DNA from: Prochlorothrix hollandica PCC 9006 = CALU 1027
Lineage (GTDB): Bacteria; Cyanobacteriota; Cyanobacteriia; Prochlorotrichales; Prochlorotrichaceae
Length of the DNA: 64,000 bases
NCBI RefSeq assembly: GCF_000332315.1
Contig: NZ_KB235936.1
Location: 70,659 to 134,658, forward strand
Reading direction: 5' to 3'
The notes under the pieces are model-generated. The model did no database searches. It was not told where the DNA came from and saw only the letters and a program-made list of their open reading frames with translations. The first letter of the stretch is position 1; each line of letters starts with the position of its first letter. This document shows, in pieces, positions 45,860-54,183 of this stretch. The translations under genes and the position numbers were made by a program.

Positions 45860-48800
45860 CTAGGGCACCGTGGGAAAGCGCATGGGGTGACGTTCAAAGA
45901 AGGCTTTGGGGAGGCGCACTAAACGATAGGCACCGGCATCGCCGAGAATCTCATAATCGGAGGGTTGTAGCCCTAGCCTGGGCAGGCGATCGGGTTGGGA
46001 CACCATTAAAAACGTATCTGGATCGGCCTGGGACAAAATCGGGCCATAAATATAACGGAGACTGGTGTTATACCACCGGGTTAAGGTAATGGGCGATCGG
46101 GTATAAAACACCAAACTCGGCTTCTCGAACCCGATCATCATCACCGCCTCCTGGGGTTTTTGTTCCTCGACAATAATCTGGGCCAACTGCCGCAGGGGCA
46201 ACTGGCGATGGCTATCCATCAGACTGGCCGTCGGTAACAGGGTCCCGAGAACCAACACCACCATTCCCGCCAGATTAATCCACCAGAGTTTTTGGCCCTG
46301 GCCCTGCCATAGCCCCCAGGCAATGGCTAACCCTGTGACCCCAAAGGTAATCCCGCCCCGGGCCAATAGACTGGACTGCTGGAGGGCTAGGGGAAAGTCA
46401 GGCATGGCCGGGTCATGAATGGTGGTGGCGATCCAGCCATAGGCGGAAAAGAAGACCCCCCCCAGCACCAGAAAGAGCAAGCCATTGAGGATCCCCAGCA
46501 CCAGAACCGATCGGGGTAGAGGGGGGCGATCGGCCCGCGATCGCTGCCCCAGATCCTGCCAAAATAAGGCCACCAGAATCGCCGCCGCAGGCATCAAAGG
46601 CAGGACATAGCTGGGTAATTTCGTTACGGCAACGGTGAAGAACCCGAAAATCCCCAGGAACCAGAACCCGGCAAATAGCCCCAACTGGTCCTGGCGTGGG
46701 GTCTGTTGCCAGCGTCGCCATTGCCACAGCCGCAGCCGCCCCAGCGCCATGGGCAAATACAACGACCAGGGGGCAAAGCCCACCAGAACCACCAACCCAT
46801 AAAAATACCAGGGGGCAGAGTGGCTATTAACCACATGGGTAAAGCGTTCAAAGTTGTGATAGCCAAAGAAGGCATCGATGTAGGCTTGGCCGTTGGCTTG
46901 AATCACCAGGACAAACCAGGGCACCGTCACCAGGGCGATCCAGGCTAGTCCTTTGAGGGGAAAGGCTTCTTGCAGGACAGCCCACAACTGGCCGGTGTAG
47001 ATCAAAAAAGTGACGATGATCAAACCGGGTAAGACAATACCCACGGGTCCCTTGGTCAAAACCGCTAAGGCAATGGCGGTATAGGATGCCCAGTACCAGG
47101 GTGCCTTATGCGCAACGGCTCCATAACCCATAAAGAAACACAACAGCGCCCCATCCATGCAGCCCGTCAGCAACATATCGGAGACCCCGGTGCGCCCCCA
47201 GGCAATCATTTCACCGTTGAAGGCCATCAAGGCCGTGGCTATCCACACCGCAGGCCAGGTGCTGCTGAGGGTGCCGGAAACCGTCGATCGCGGCAAGCGT
47301 CCATACCGGCGCACTGCATAGGCCGCCAGAGCAATTAACCCCACCGCCGCCAGGGCTGAGGGCAGGCGCACCGACCACTCATTGACCCCCAACACCTGGT
47401 AGGCCAAGGCCATCAACCAATAAATCAAGGGGGGCTTATCAAACCGGGTGACCTCGTTAAAGTAGGGGGTCACCCAGTCTTGGCGCACCAACATTTGGCG
47501 GGCGGCTTCGGCAAAGAGGGGTTCGGTTTCATCGACTAAGCCAATGCTGCCCAGGTGCCAGAGATAGGCAATGCCGGTGAGGAGGGCGATCCACAGACTC
47601 GTCCACCCCCAACCCCGCCGGGGGTATTGCTCCCAGTGGTGCCAGATCTGTCCCCTACTGCCCCTGGGGGGTGACGGGTGATCCTCAGGGGGGTTGGTTG
47701 GGGGGTTGGTTGGGGGGTTGGTTGGGTTCAGGGCTGACGGTGCGGGCCAGGGCGGTGCCGGTGGTGGATCGACCGGGAGCGCATCAATCGGGGGCGCATT
47801 GACCGGAAGCGGATCTAAGGGTGAGGGAGTGGGATCCAATGGGGTTTCGCTGTGGGGGTTGATCCCATCCACTGCTTGATCATGCTCTGCCATAGTGCTA
47901 CCAATTCTGTGAACCGTCCCAATCCCAATCATCATTGGGGGGGCGTGACGATCGCCCTGGGGAGTCTGGGGTGGGGGGACGGCGATCGCGGTTGCCGCCT
48001 TCCGGGGCGGGGGGGCTGAATCCTGGGGGGGAATAATCACCCGATAGTCCACATCGTAAATGGCATCGGGCTGTCCGGCTTGGGGGTTGTTGAGGTAGGC
48101 GGGGGGACTGGGGGGGCGATCGCGGGCTGCCGCTGGTGGTGCTGGCTCGGCGGCCTGGGTTCTGCCACGGCGGGATGAGGTGTAGCGGTACGAGTAACCC
48201 GACCCAGAGCGTTGAACCGTGGGGGGGGGCTGAGGGGCTTCATAACTGCGCCCGGAACTGCGATCGGCGGGGGGACGATCGGCCCTTGGGCGATCGGAGC
48301 CTGCTGTGGGATCCGATGACTGACTTGATGTTTGACTCGGTGCCTGCCTCGATGCCTGCCTCGATGCCTGTCTCGGTGCTTGAACCTTGGGATCCTCCCG
48401 CTGTTCCGTTGCACCAGTGGATCCAGGGGTACGGTCTGGATCATCGGTGGTCAGGCTATCGGCGTTGGCGGCGTTGACGCTGGGGGGGGCACCGGATGCA
48501 CTGCCCTCCCTATCCAGGTCAGCCCAATCATTATCGGGGTTGGGGCGATCGCCCCAGTCGTCCCAGTCTTCTGGATTCCCGGTGTCACTGGGGGTTGACC
48601 CCTGGCTTGGATTATTTTGAGTCCGAGGAGGGGCTGGGTTGGGGGTTGGCTGCGATCGGGCCTTGGGGCTTGACTCCCCAGAAGTCCCGCCAGGAGTCAC
48701 CACTGCCGCCGTCGCTTCCACGACCCGTTGCCAGGGGGACGATCGGGCCGACGATCGTGCTTCGGACGCGGGACTAGGGCTAGGGGTACCCCCGTTAACC

Positions 48801-49255
48801 CAGTTATCCAACACCGCCTCATCCTCATCCCACGGTTCCACAAATTGGGCATCTCGGACCCAGCTACCCCCTGTTCGCCCGCGACGGGTCTCGGCGGCAT
48901 CAGATCGCAAGGGTGAGGGTTGCGATCGAGGACGGATCACCTGCACCGCCCCTTGGCTAGCTCCCTGAAACAACCCCTGCCACACCACCGCCGTAATCGA
49001 TCCCGCCACTGTCGCCAACGCCATCCACACCACCAACGGCAACGGACGGGACACAAAGCCGAGAAAGGTGAGGGACAGGGACGGGGAAAAATTACTGAGC
49101 AAGAAGATCAACAGCCCCCCTAACCCCAGGGCAAGGCTAAGCCCTTGCACCAGGGATAGATCAGGCCACAGCGCAGGCCCAACCCTGGGGCGGTTACCGG
49201 AGGCGCGAGGTTCAGAGGCGCGAGTATTAACGGAGCGGGAACCGGAATCTCTCAT
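45860..49255 (-). CDS. Large GT39 glycosyltransferase with disordered N-terminal region
   Basis: 1131 residues. Residues about 35-100 hold two or three hydrophobic segments (LSLALGLGGLLIFLLS, PLVVWMALATVAGSITAVV). About 110-535 is low complexity, rich in Pro, Ser, Arg and Asp, with SRQA and NPPT repeats from tandem DNA. From about 540 on is a complete ArnT/PMT-type GT-C domain: IGLVDETEPLFAEAARQML (acidic pair), FDKPPLIYWLMALAYQ, AFNGEMIAWGRTGVSDMLL and KLPSYVLPLMPAAAIL. It should transfer a polyprenyl-linked sugar outside the membrane. Start ATG overlaps the ubiX stop (ATGA). Confidence 0.85.
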   Translation of the reverse strand: MRDSGSRSVNTRASEPRASGNRPRVGPALWPDLSLVQGLSLALGLGGLLIFLLSNFSPSLSLTFLGFVSRPLPLVVWMALATVAGSITAVVWQGLFQGASQGAVQVIRPRSQPSPLRSDAAETRRGRTGGSWVRDAQFVEPWDEDEAVLDNWVNGGTPSPSPASEARSSARSSPWQRVVEATAAVVTPGGTSGESSPKARSQPTPNPAPPRTQNNPSQGSTPSDTGNPEDWDDWGDRPNPDNDWADLDREGSASGAPPSVNAANADSLTTDDPDRTPGSTGATEQREDPKVQAPRQASRQASRQAPSQTSSQSSDPTAGSDRPRADRPPADRSSGRSYEAPQPPPTVQRSGSGYSYRYTSSRRGRTQAAEPAPPAAARDRPPSPPAYLNNPQAGQPDAIYDVDYRVIIPPQDSAPPPRKAATAIAVPPPQTPQGDRHAPPMMIGIGTVHRIGSTMAEHDQAVDGINPHSETPLDPTPSPLDPLPVNAPPIDALPVDPPPAPPWPAPSALNPTNPPTNPPTNPPEDHPSPPRGSRGQIWHHWEQYPRRGWGWTSLWIALLTGIAYLWHLGSIGLVDETEPLFAEAARQMLVRQDWVTPYFNEVTRFDKPPLIYWLMALAYQVLGVNEWSVRLPSALAAVGLIALAAYAVRRYGRLPRSTVSGTLSSTWPAVWIATALMAFNGEMIAWGRTGVSDMLLTGCMDGALLCFFMGYGAVAHKAPWYWASYTAIALAVLTKGPVGIVLPGLIIVTFLIYTGQLWAVLQEAFPLKGLAWIALVTVPWFVLVIQANGQAYIDAFFGYHNFERFTHVVNSHSAPWYFYGLVVLVGFAPWSLYLPMALGRLRLWQWRRWQQTPRQDQLGLFAGFWFLGIFGFFTVAVTKLPSYVLPLMPAAAILVALFWQDLGQRSRADRPPLPRSVLVLGILNGLLFLVLGGVFFSAYGWIATTIHDPAMPDFPLALQQSSLLARGGITFGVTGLAIAWGLWQGQGQKLWWINLAGMVVLVLGTLLPTASLMDSHRQLPLRQLAQIIVEEQKPQEAVMMIGFEKPSLVFYTRSPITLTRWYNTSLRYIYGPILSQADPDTFLMVSQPDRLPRLGLQPSDYEILGDAGAYRLVRLPKAFFERHPMRFPTVP

Positions 49256-49992
49256 GGCCTTGGGTTTGCCTCCCCATACTGGCTTTGGGCATCAACGTCG
49301 GTGGGGTGGGGTTGGGGGGAGTCTATCTCATCTATCTCAGCAGGATCCATCTCCGAGGCCATGGGACGACCCTGCCACCGTCGTAGAGGCACACAGTCAA
49401 TGTCAACTTGATCTAAAACGCGGGCTACCACAAAATCCACTAAGTCCTCAATGGTCTGGGGGGCATGGTACCAGGCGGGAATGGCAGGAACAATACGAGC
49501 GCCAGCTTCCGCCAGGGTGGTTAAATTGCGCAGGTGGATCAAACTCAGGGGGGTCTCCCGGGGGACGATCACCAATCGCCGCCCCTCCTTTAATTGCACA
49601 TCTGCCGCCCGTTCCAATAAATCCGAACTCAGGCCCATGGCCAACTTCCCCACCGTACTCATGCTACAGGGCATCACCACCATTCCCTGGGTGCGGAAAG
49701 AACCACTGGCGATGCTAGCGCCCACATTGCCCCAGGGGTGACAGGTTAAGCACCCGCCTTGGGGGACGGCAGCTTGGTGTCGCCAAAACTGAGCCTGTTG
49801 CTCCGGTTCCAAGGGCATCCGAATCCCCTCTTCCGCTTGCCACACCATCGCCGCCGCTCTGGAGGCAACCACATGGATATTGTACTGGGCAGACAGTAAA
49901 AACTTGAGGGCACGAACCGCATAAATCAGACCGGAAGCACCGGTGATCCCCAGGATTAAGGGCAATGCTGAAGGGGCAATGTCAGACTTCAT
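49252..49992 (-). CDS. ubiX: Flavin prenyltransferase UbiX
   Basis: Makes prenylated FMN from FMN and dimethylallyl phosphate, the cofactor of UbiD decarboxylases. Seen: LILGITGASGLIYAVRALKFLL (FMN loop, Ser in GASG), VVMPCSMSTVGKLAMGLSSDLLERAADVQLKEGR (typical central signature) and RETPLSLIHLRNL. 246 residues, about 40 longer than E. coli UbiX because of a C-terminal tail. Ends inside the start of the GT39 gene, so the two are translationally coupled; whether functionally linked is unclear. Confidence 0.95.
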   Translation of the reverse strand: MKSDIAPSALPLILGITGASGLIYAVRALKFLLSAQYNIHVVASRAAAMVWQAEEGIRMPLEPEQQAQFWRHQAAVPQGGCLTCHPWGNVGASIASGSFRTQGMVVMPCSMSTVGKLAMGLSSDLLERAADVQLKEGRRLVIVPRETPLSLIHLRNLTTLAEAGARIVPAIPAWYHAPQTIEDLVDFVVARVLDQVDIDCVPLRRWQGRPMASEMDPAEIDEIDSPQPHPTDVDAQSQYGEANPRP

Positions 49993-50457
49993 AGCGGCCT
50001 AAGGGACAACAGGTTAAGGGGTACTGGATGGCAAGATGACGAGACCCAAGGTGACGAGACGCAAGGTGAAAAGACCCAAGGTGAAAAGACCCAAGGTGAA
50101 AAGACCCAAGGTGAAAAGGTAATTATTCAGGGGTTCAAAGGAGAATGAGGGTTTCAGGCTCTAGACAGCAGACCTTAGGCGATTTGAGAGGGTCCATTTT
50201 CCTGGGGGAGGTTCCCCAATTTTGGTAGGGGCAATCCCCCCGTGGTTGCCCCGGCTGTGGGTCGCCAAGAGGGTCGCCAAGAGGGTCGCCAAGAGGGTCG
50301 GCACGGGGGCGAGAACCCTACCCGAAGTCGATGGTTCCCAGGTGAAAACCCCGTTGATCCGGCTCTGACCGGCGATCGTGGGGCTGAAACCCTACTCACT
50401 TTCCCCCTGAATAGTTACTGGAGAGACCTAAGGTGGAGAGACCCAAGCGGTGGTTGC
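49993..50457. other. Gene-free region with 15-bp repeat and element B
   Basis: About five copies of GTGAAAAGACCCAAG (50037-50118) lead straight into element B copy 2 (50119-50418). The ubiX promoter should lie here, so these repeats sit in its leader. No gene seen. Confidence 0.6.
50119..50418 (+). mobile_element. Element B copy 2 (300 bp)
   Basis: Ends GTAATTATTCAGGGG and CCCCCTGAATAGTTAC. Interior blocks shared with copy 1 in opposite orientation, including GAATGAGGGTTTCAGGCT and GGTTGCCCCGGCTGTGGGTC. Contains GTCGCCAAGAGG in triplicate and about 90 bases more than copy 1. No clean target duplication at the flanks. Confidence 0.82.
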
Positions 50458-50970
50458 CTAGCGCAAGCTGGTACTGAGTTTCGTCAGCAATACCCGCAAT
50501 AGTTCCAATTCTGGGGTATGCCATTGGCTCAACTGTTGCTGGAGGGCCAGGGTATAACTGTGGAACACCTGGCTAAAGCGCTGTTCTCCTTCAGGGGTCA
50601 ACACGACGGTTAAACGGCGACGGTTCCCCACCACCGATCGCCGCTGGATCCAGTGCTGGGCTTCCAGGCCATTGACCAGGGTGGTCAGCCCCCCTTTACT
50701 GACCCCCACCCGTTGGGCCAGAGCCGTCATCGATAACCCTGGATCCTGCCGGAGAGCCACCAAAATTTCCCACTGGTTGGGGCTGAGACCATGGGGCTGG
50801 AGTTGGGCCTTCACCCAGGCCAACCAATGGCCATGGGTCACCGCCAGGGCTGTACAGGTGCGGAGGCTGGGGGACTGGGGATCGGCAGTGCGCAACAGGG
50901 GCGATCGCCCCACCAACAGGGGATCCTCAGCAGTAGCCACCGGGGGCGGTAGGGGATCAGGAATCGCCAT
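50458..50970 (-). CDS. MarR family transcriptional regulator
   Basis: 170 residues. Winged-helix MarR pattern: LSPNQWEILVALRQDPGLSM (helix 3), TALAQRVGVSKGGLTTLVNG (recognition helix), LEAQHWIQRRSVVGNRRRLTVVLTPEG (wing). N-terminal 40 residues are Pro-rich and variable. Its start overlaps the end of rsgA by 14 bases, so it is the last gene of the dnaJ-tusA-rsgA-marR unit. Ligand and targets unknown. Confidence 0.9.
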   Translation of the reverse strand: MAIPDPLPPPVATAEDPLLVGRSPLLRTADPQSPSLRTCTALAVTHGHWLAWVKAQLQPHGLSPNQWEILVALRQDPGLSMTALAQRVGVSKGGLTTLVNGLEAQHWIQRRSVVGNRRRLTVVLTPEGEQRFSQVFHSYTLALQQQLSQWHTPELELLRVLLTKLSTSLR

Positions 50971-52171
50971 GGTCCAGTTCGGTCCAGTCCGTGGGAGATC
51001 CTTTGAAGGTGTGGAGGGATTGTCGCCGCGATCGCCGGGACTCCCGCCGATATTTCTTCTGGGCTAACCGAGGTTCATAGTCCACTTGACCCTCCCCTTG
51101 ATCTTTCGGTTTGAGCATGGCATCAGGTTCCCGGTGCCGATCCTTGGCTTGATCCTGGATCTGCACCTCGTGCAGTAGGGTTTGGTAGTCATCATAGCGA
51201 TCCCACTCCCTCCCCACCCCACAATGGGGTTCATCCCCATGGAGGCAATCATTAAATTGGCAGGACTGCTGGGCTAAACGTTGGCGAATTTCGGGGAAAT
51301 AATGGCCTAATTCCAAGGCTGAACAGTCTAGTTCCGGTTGGTTAAACCCAGGACTATCCGCCAGCAGCCCCCCCTGGGCCAACGCAAACAGTTCCACATG
51401 GCGGGTGGTGTGGCGACCTCGGCCCAACTTCCCCGACACCGCCCCCACGCGCAGATCCAAACGGGGCACCAGGGCATTGATTAAACTGGATTTGCCTACG
51501 CCGGAGGGTCCAGCCACGATGGTAATCCGCTGGGCAAGCTGAGCCAACAGCGGCTTCAAGCTGGAGGAGTCATAAAGACTAAAGAACAGGGGGTGATACC
51601 CCCACCCCTGGAGGCGCTGATACCAGGCTTCTTGCTCCTGGAGACTGACTAAATCCCGTTTGCTGAGGGCTAGGGCCACGGGCAAGCCGGTGGATTCTGC
51701 TTTGACTAAAAAGCGGCTCAGTTGGTGGGGGTCTAGGGTGGGTTCAGCCAGGGCAAAGACCAGCAAAATCTGGTTGGCATTGGCCATGGGGGGCCGATCG
51801 AGGACGGTACTCCGGGGCAGAATAGCGGCGATCGCCCCCCGCAACCCCTGCCAGTCCGGCTCTTCCACCTGGACGCGATCCCCCACCATTACCCGTTGTC
51901 CCAATTTCTTGAGCCGCGATCGCCGGGTACACAACAAACAACAGCCCCCGATGGGGGATAGGGGACGGTCTGGGGAATCCAGATCGATCCCAGGCTTGAG
52001 TCCCGGATCTGCGGCTAAACCCGTCCCAGGATTGACCCCAGGATTGACCTCAGGATTGACCCCAGGATTGACCTCAGGATCCAACGCAACCCGGTAGTAA
52101 TTAGCCTGCACCGCCACCACCGTACCCAGTAAAGGGCTGGACTCAGGTGCTGGCCCATCTCCCCCCCTCAA
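50957..52171 (-). CDS. rsgA: Ribosome small subunit-dependent GTPase RsgA
   Basis: Circularly permuted GTPase that checks late 30S assembly. N-terminal OB fold (about 12-118), then G4 SKRDL (170-174), G1 GPSGVGKSSL (221-230), G3 DSPGF (272-276), and the zinc site C304, C309, H311, C317. TTG start at 52171, overlapping the tusA stop (TTGA). A NPGVNPEVNPG repeat (about 35-50) from a tandem DNA repeat is inserted in the OB fold. 404 residues, longer than usual partly because of this. Confidence 0.95.
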   Translation of the reverse strand: MRGGDGPAPESSPLLGTVVAVQANYYRVALDPEVNPGVNPEVNPGVNPGTGLAADPGLKPGIDLDSPDRPLSPIGGCCLLCTRRSRLKKLGQRVMVGDRVQVEEPDWQGLRGAIAAILPRSTVLDRPPMANANQILLVFALAEPTLDPHQLSRFLVKAESTGLPVALALSKRDLVSLQEQEAWYQRLQGWGYHPLFFSLYDSSSLKPLLAQLAQRITIVAGPSGVGKSSLINALVPRLDLRVGAVSGKLGRGRHTTRHVELFALAQGGLLADSPGFNQPELDCSALELGHYFPEIRQRLAQQSCQFNDCLHGDEPHCGVGREWDRYDDYQTLLHEVQIQDQAKDRHREPDAMLKPKDQGEGQVDYEPRLAQKKYRRESRRSRRQSLHTFKGSPTDWTELDHGDS

Positions 52172-52452
52172 GGTTTCTGGCGCACGTGGAGGGCAAAGAA
52201 CCCGGCCCGCTCTTCCAAGCCCTCAATGCCATAGCCTTCCATGGCGAGGCTGTCGGGCACCTGTTCAATGGGTTCCCCCCCATCCAGCCACACCTCCAGC
52301 AGGCTCCCCGGCGGCAACTGTTGGAGCTTGAGTTTGGTGCGAATAAAGTTAATGGGACAGGGGGTACCCCGCAGATCCAACGGTAGACCTAGGGGCAGAT
52401 CTAACGGGGCGGCAGGGAGAGTGTCGGGGGAGTCCCCAGGGCCATGACTCAT
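52168..52452 (-). CDS. TusA/SirA-like sulfurtransferase protein
   Basis: 94 residues. The CPxP-type motif is [15 protein letters not shown] with Cys32, the persulfide-carrying residue of TusA in sulfur relay; [24 protein letters not shown] follows as in the family. The N-terminal 22 residues are extra. Start ATG overlaps the dnaJ stop (ATGA) and its own stop overlaps the rsgA TTG start. Substrate of the sulfur transfer is unknown, and the name tusA is by family only. Confidence 0.88.
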   Translation of the reverse strand: MSHGPGDSPDTLPAAPLDLPLGLPLDLRGTPCPINFIRTKLKLQQLPPGSLLEVWLDGGEPIEQVPDSLAMEGYGIEGLEERAGFFALHVRQKP

Positions 52453-53576
52453 GATTGGAACAGTTTCCCAAAGAGACCTTCTTTGCCACCTTTGAGGCGA
52501 TCGCCCCGCACTTCTGCCAACTTCGTCAACAGATCCCGCTCTGCTGGGGAAATGCGGGTGGGAATATCCACCTGCACCGTAATCAGGTGATCCCCGCGAC
52601 TGACCGGGTTCCCTAGCCGGGGCACACCGCGCCCTTCTAAGGTCAAGATAGTACCGGGCTGAGTGCCGGCGGGGATTGCCAATTCTTGGCCCCCTTCCAC
52701 AGTTTGCACCTCCAGGTGACAGCCGAGGATTGCCTGAAGATAGCTGATTTTGATGGTGGACAGGATATTAATCCCTTCCCGCTCAAACTCAGCATCTTCA
52801 TTGACAAAGAGATAGACATACAGATCCCCAGCGGGTCCGCTGCGTTGTCCCGAATCCCCTTCCCCCGACACCCGCAGGCGGGTACCGCTATCCACGCCAG
52901 GGGGAATGGTAATTTTCAGCTTTTTCTTAACTTGCTTTTGGCCGGAACCACTACAGTCATCGCACTTGTCTTCAATGACCTGGCCCTGGCCCCCACAACT
53001 GGGACACACCGACACCTGGGTGAAACTGCCAAAGGGAGTCCGGGTCGCACGGCGCACCTGGCCCGATCCCCCACAGGTGTTGCAGGTCTGGGGGCGGGTT
53101 CCGGGTTTAGCCCCGCTGCCCTCACAGGTGTTGCAGGTTTCCATGTGGTTGATGCGGATTTCCTTCTCGCCACCAAAGATGGCCTCCCGGAAATCTAGCT
53201 TCAGGTCTAGGCGCAAATCATCGCCCCGCACAGGACCGCGACGGCGGGTCTGTCCCCCCATGCCGCTGCCCCCCGCAAAGCCACTGAAGAAACTTTCAAA
53301 AATATCGGCAAATCCCCCCATATCGCCCATATCCTGGAAGCCCGGACTACCGGATCCAGAAATACCCGATTCACCAAAGCGATCGTAGCGGGCACGGGTT
53401 TCCGGTTCTGACAGCACCTCATAGGCCCGGTTCACTTCCTTGAAGTGATCTTCCGCACCCGGTTCTTTGTTGACATCAGGATGATATTTCCGGGCCAAGC
53501 GGCGATATGCACGCTTAATCTCTTCTTTATCAGCGTTTCTCCCAACGCTTAGAATTTCGTAGTAATCACGGGCCAT
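52449..53576 (-). CDS. dnaJ: Molecular chaperone DnaJ
   Basis: Type I Hsp40 co-chaperone. J domain at 1-70 with HPD at 32-34; Gly/Phe/Ser-rich region about 75-115 ([16 protein letters not shown]); four zinc motifs [24 protein letters not shown] and CDDCSGSG; then C-terminal substrate domains. 375 residues, full length. Stimulates ATP hydrolysis by DnaK, encoded just upstream. A 600-base gap with two mobile elements separates it from dnaK. ATG at 53576. Confidence 0.97.
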   Translation of the reverse strand: MARDYYEILSVGRNADKEEIKRAYRRLARKYHPDVNKEPGAEDHFKEVNRAYEVLSEPETRARYDRFGESGISGSGSPGFQDMGDMGGFADIFESFFSGFAGGSGMGGQTRRRGPVRGDDLRLDLKLDFREAIFGGEKEIRINHMETCNTCEGSGAKPGTRPQTCNTCGGSGQVRRATRTPFGSFTQVSVCPSCGGQGQVIEDKCDDCSGSGQKQVKKKLKITIPPGVDSGTRLRVSGEGDSGQRSGPAGDLYVYLFVNEDAEFEREGINILSTIKISYLQAILGCHLEVQTVEGGQELAIPAGTQPGTILTLEGRGVPRLGNPVSRGDHLITVQVDIPTRISPAERDLLTKLAEVRGDRLKGGKEGLFGKLFQS

Positions 53577-53820
53577 ATTAATTCACCAGAATCTGCTTCT
53601 ACGCCTGAGGGGTGCAAAGCGCTAGCTATAGGTTTACTCTAAACTGCCCTGCGCGGGTGATCGATCCAGTGGGGGTTTCCCCATTGATCGGGAACAGCCT
53701 CCAAAACTCCAGGGTTTTGAGGGCTTTATAGTCCCTCCAAGGGCACAAGTCCTGGTTCCCCAGACCCCACGTCTTAACAGACTACCCTGACCGATGGGCG
53801 CAGGGATCGCTGACAGTAGG

Positions 53821-53901
53821 GGGTATCAACTTAAGCCGGGACAGTGGGGCACGGAGCGACTCACTGTCCCGTTAATCTTGTCCCGCTGGCAGCGGTAAGC
53901 C
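53821..53901 (-). mobile_element. Element D copy 6 (81 bp)
   Basis: GGGTATCAAC to GCGGTAAGCC. Left flank ACAGTAGG (53813-53820); the right copy ACGGTAGG is split by element C (ACG at 53902-53904, intact again at 54002-54009). 7 of 8 match. Confidence 0.82.
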
Positions 53902-53904
53902 ACG

Positions 53905-54000
53905 GGGCACCTCGATTAATTGGGTTGGGCGGAGCCGCCCGCCACAACCCCTATTCTTGCGTTGGCACAGGGGCGAGAATTTGGATTTTTCGAGGTGCCC
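53905..54000 (-). mobile_element. Element C copy 5 (96 bp, TSD CACG)
   Basis: Reverse orientation, GGGCACCTCGA to TCGAGGTGCCC. Perfect direct repeats CACG at 53901-53904 and 54001-54004. It sits in the junction of element D and so is the younger of the two. Confidence 0.9.
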
Positions 54001-54130
54001 CACGGTAGGTGTGGTTAAGATAGGTAAATTCTACCGAAAATATTATACCGGTGCCTGTCCCATCACCAGTTTCCCTTCGGATCCGCTGCTGCTCACCAGA
54101 GCTGGAACGATGGAGGGAGAGCGATGATGG

Positions 54131-54183
54131 GGGGGACGTTATTCGGGGACGTTATTCGGGGACGTTATTCGGGAACGTTATTC
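54131..54183 (-). repeat. 13-bp repeat spanning the dnaK stop codon
   Basis: Four units of GGGGACGTTATTC; the TAA stop of dnaK (54178-54180 on the reverse strand) is part of the repeat. Confidence 0.9.

Larger units (their letters stand above)
53577..54177. other. dnaK-dnaJ gap with stacked elements D and C
   Basis: Contains element D (53821-53901), element C (53905-54000) inserted in D's right target copy, and the 13-bp repeat that overlaps the dnaK stop. No gene seen. Any dnaJ promoter should be in 53577-53820. Confidence 0.65.
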
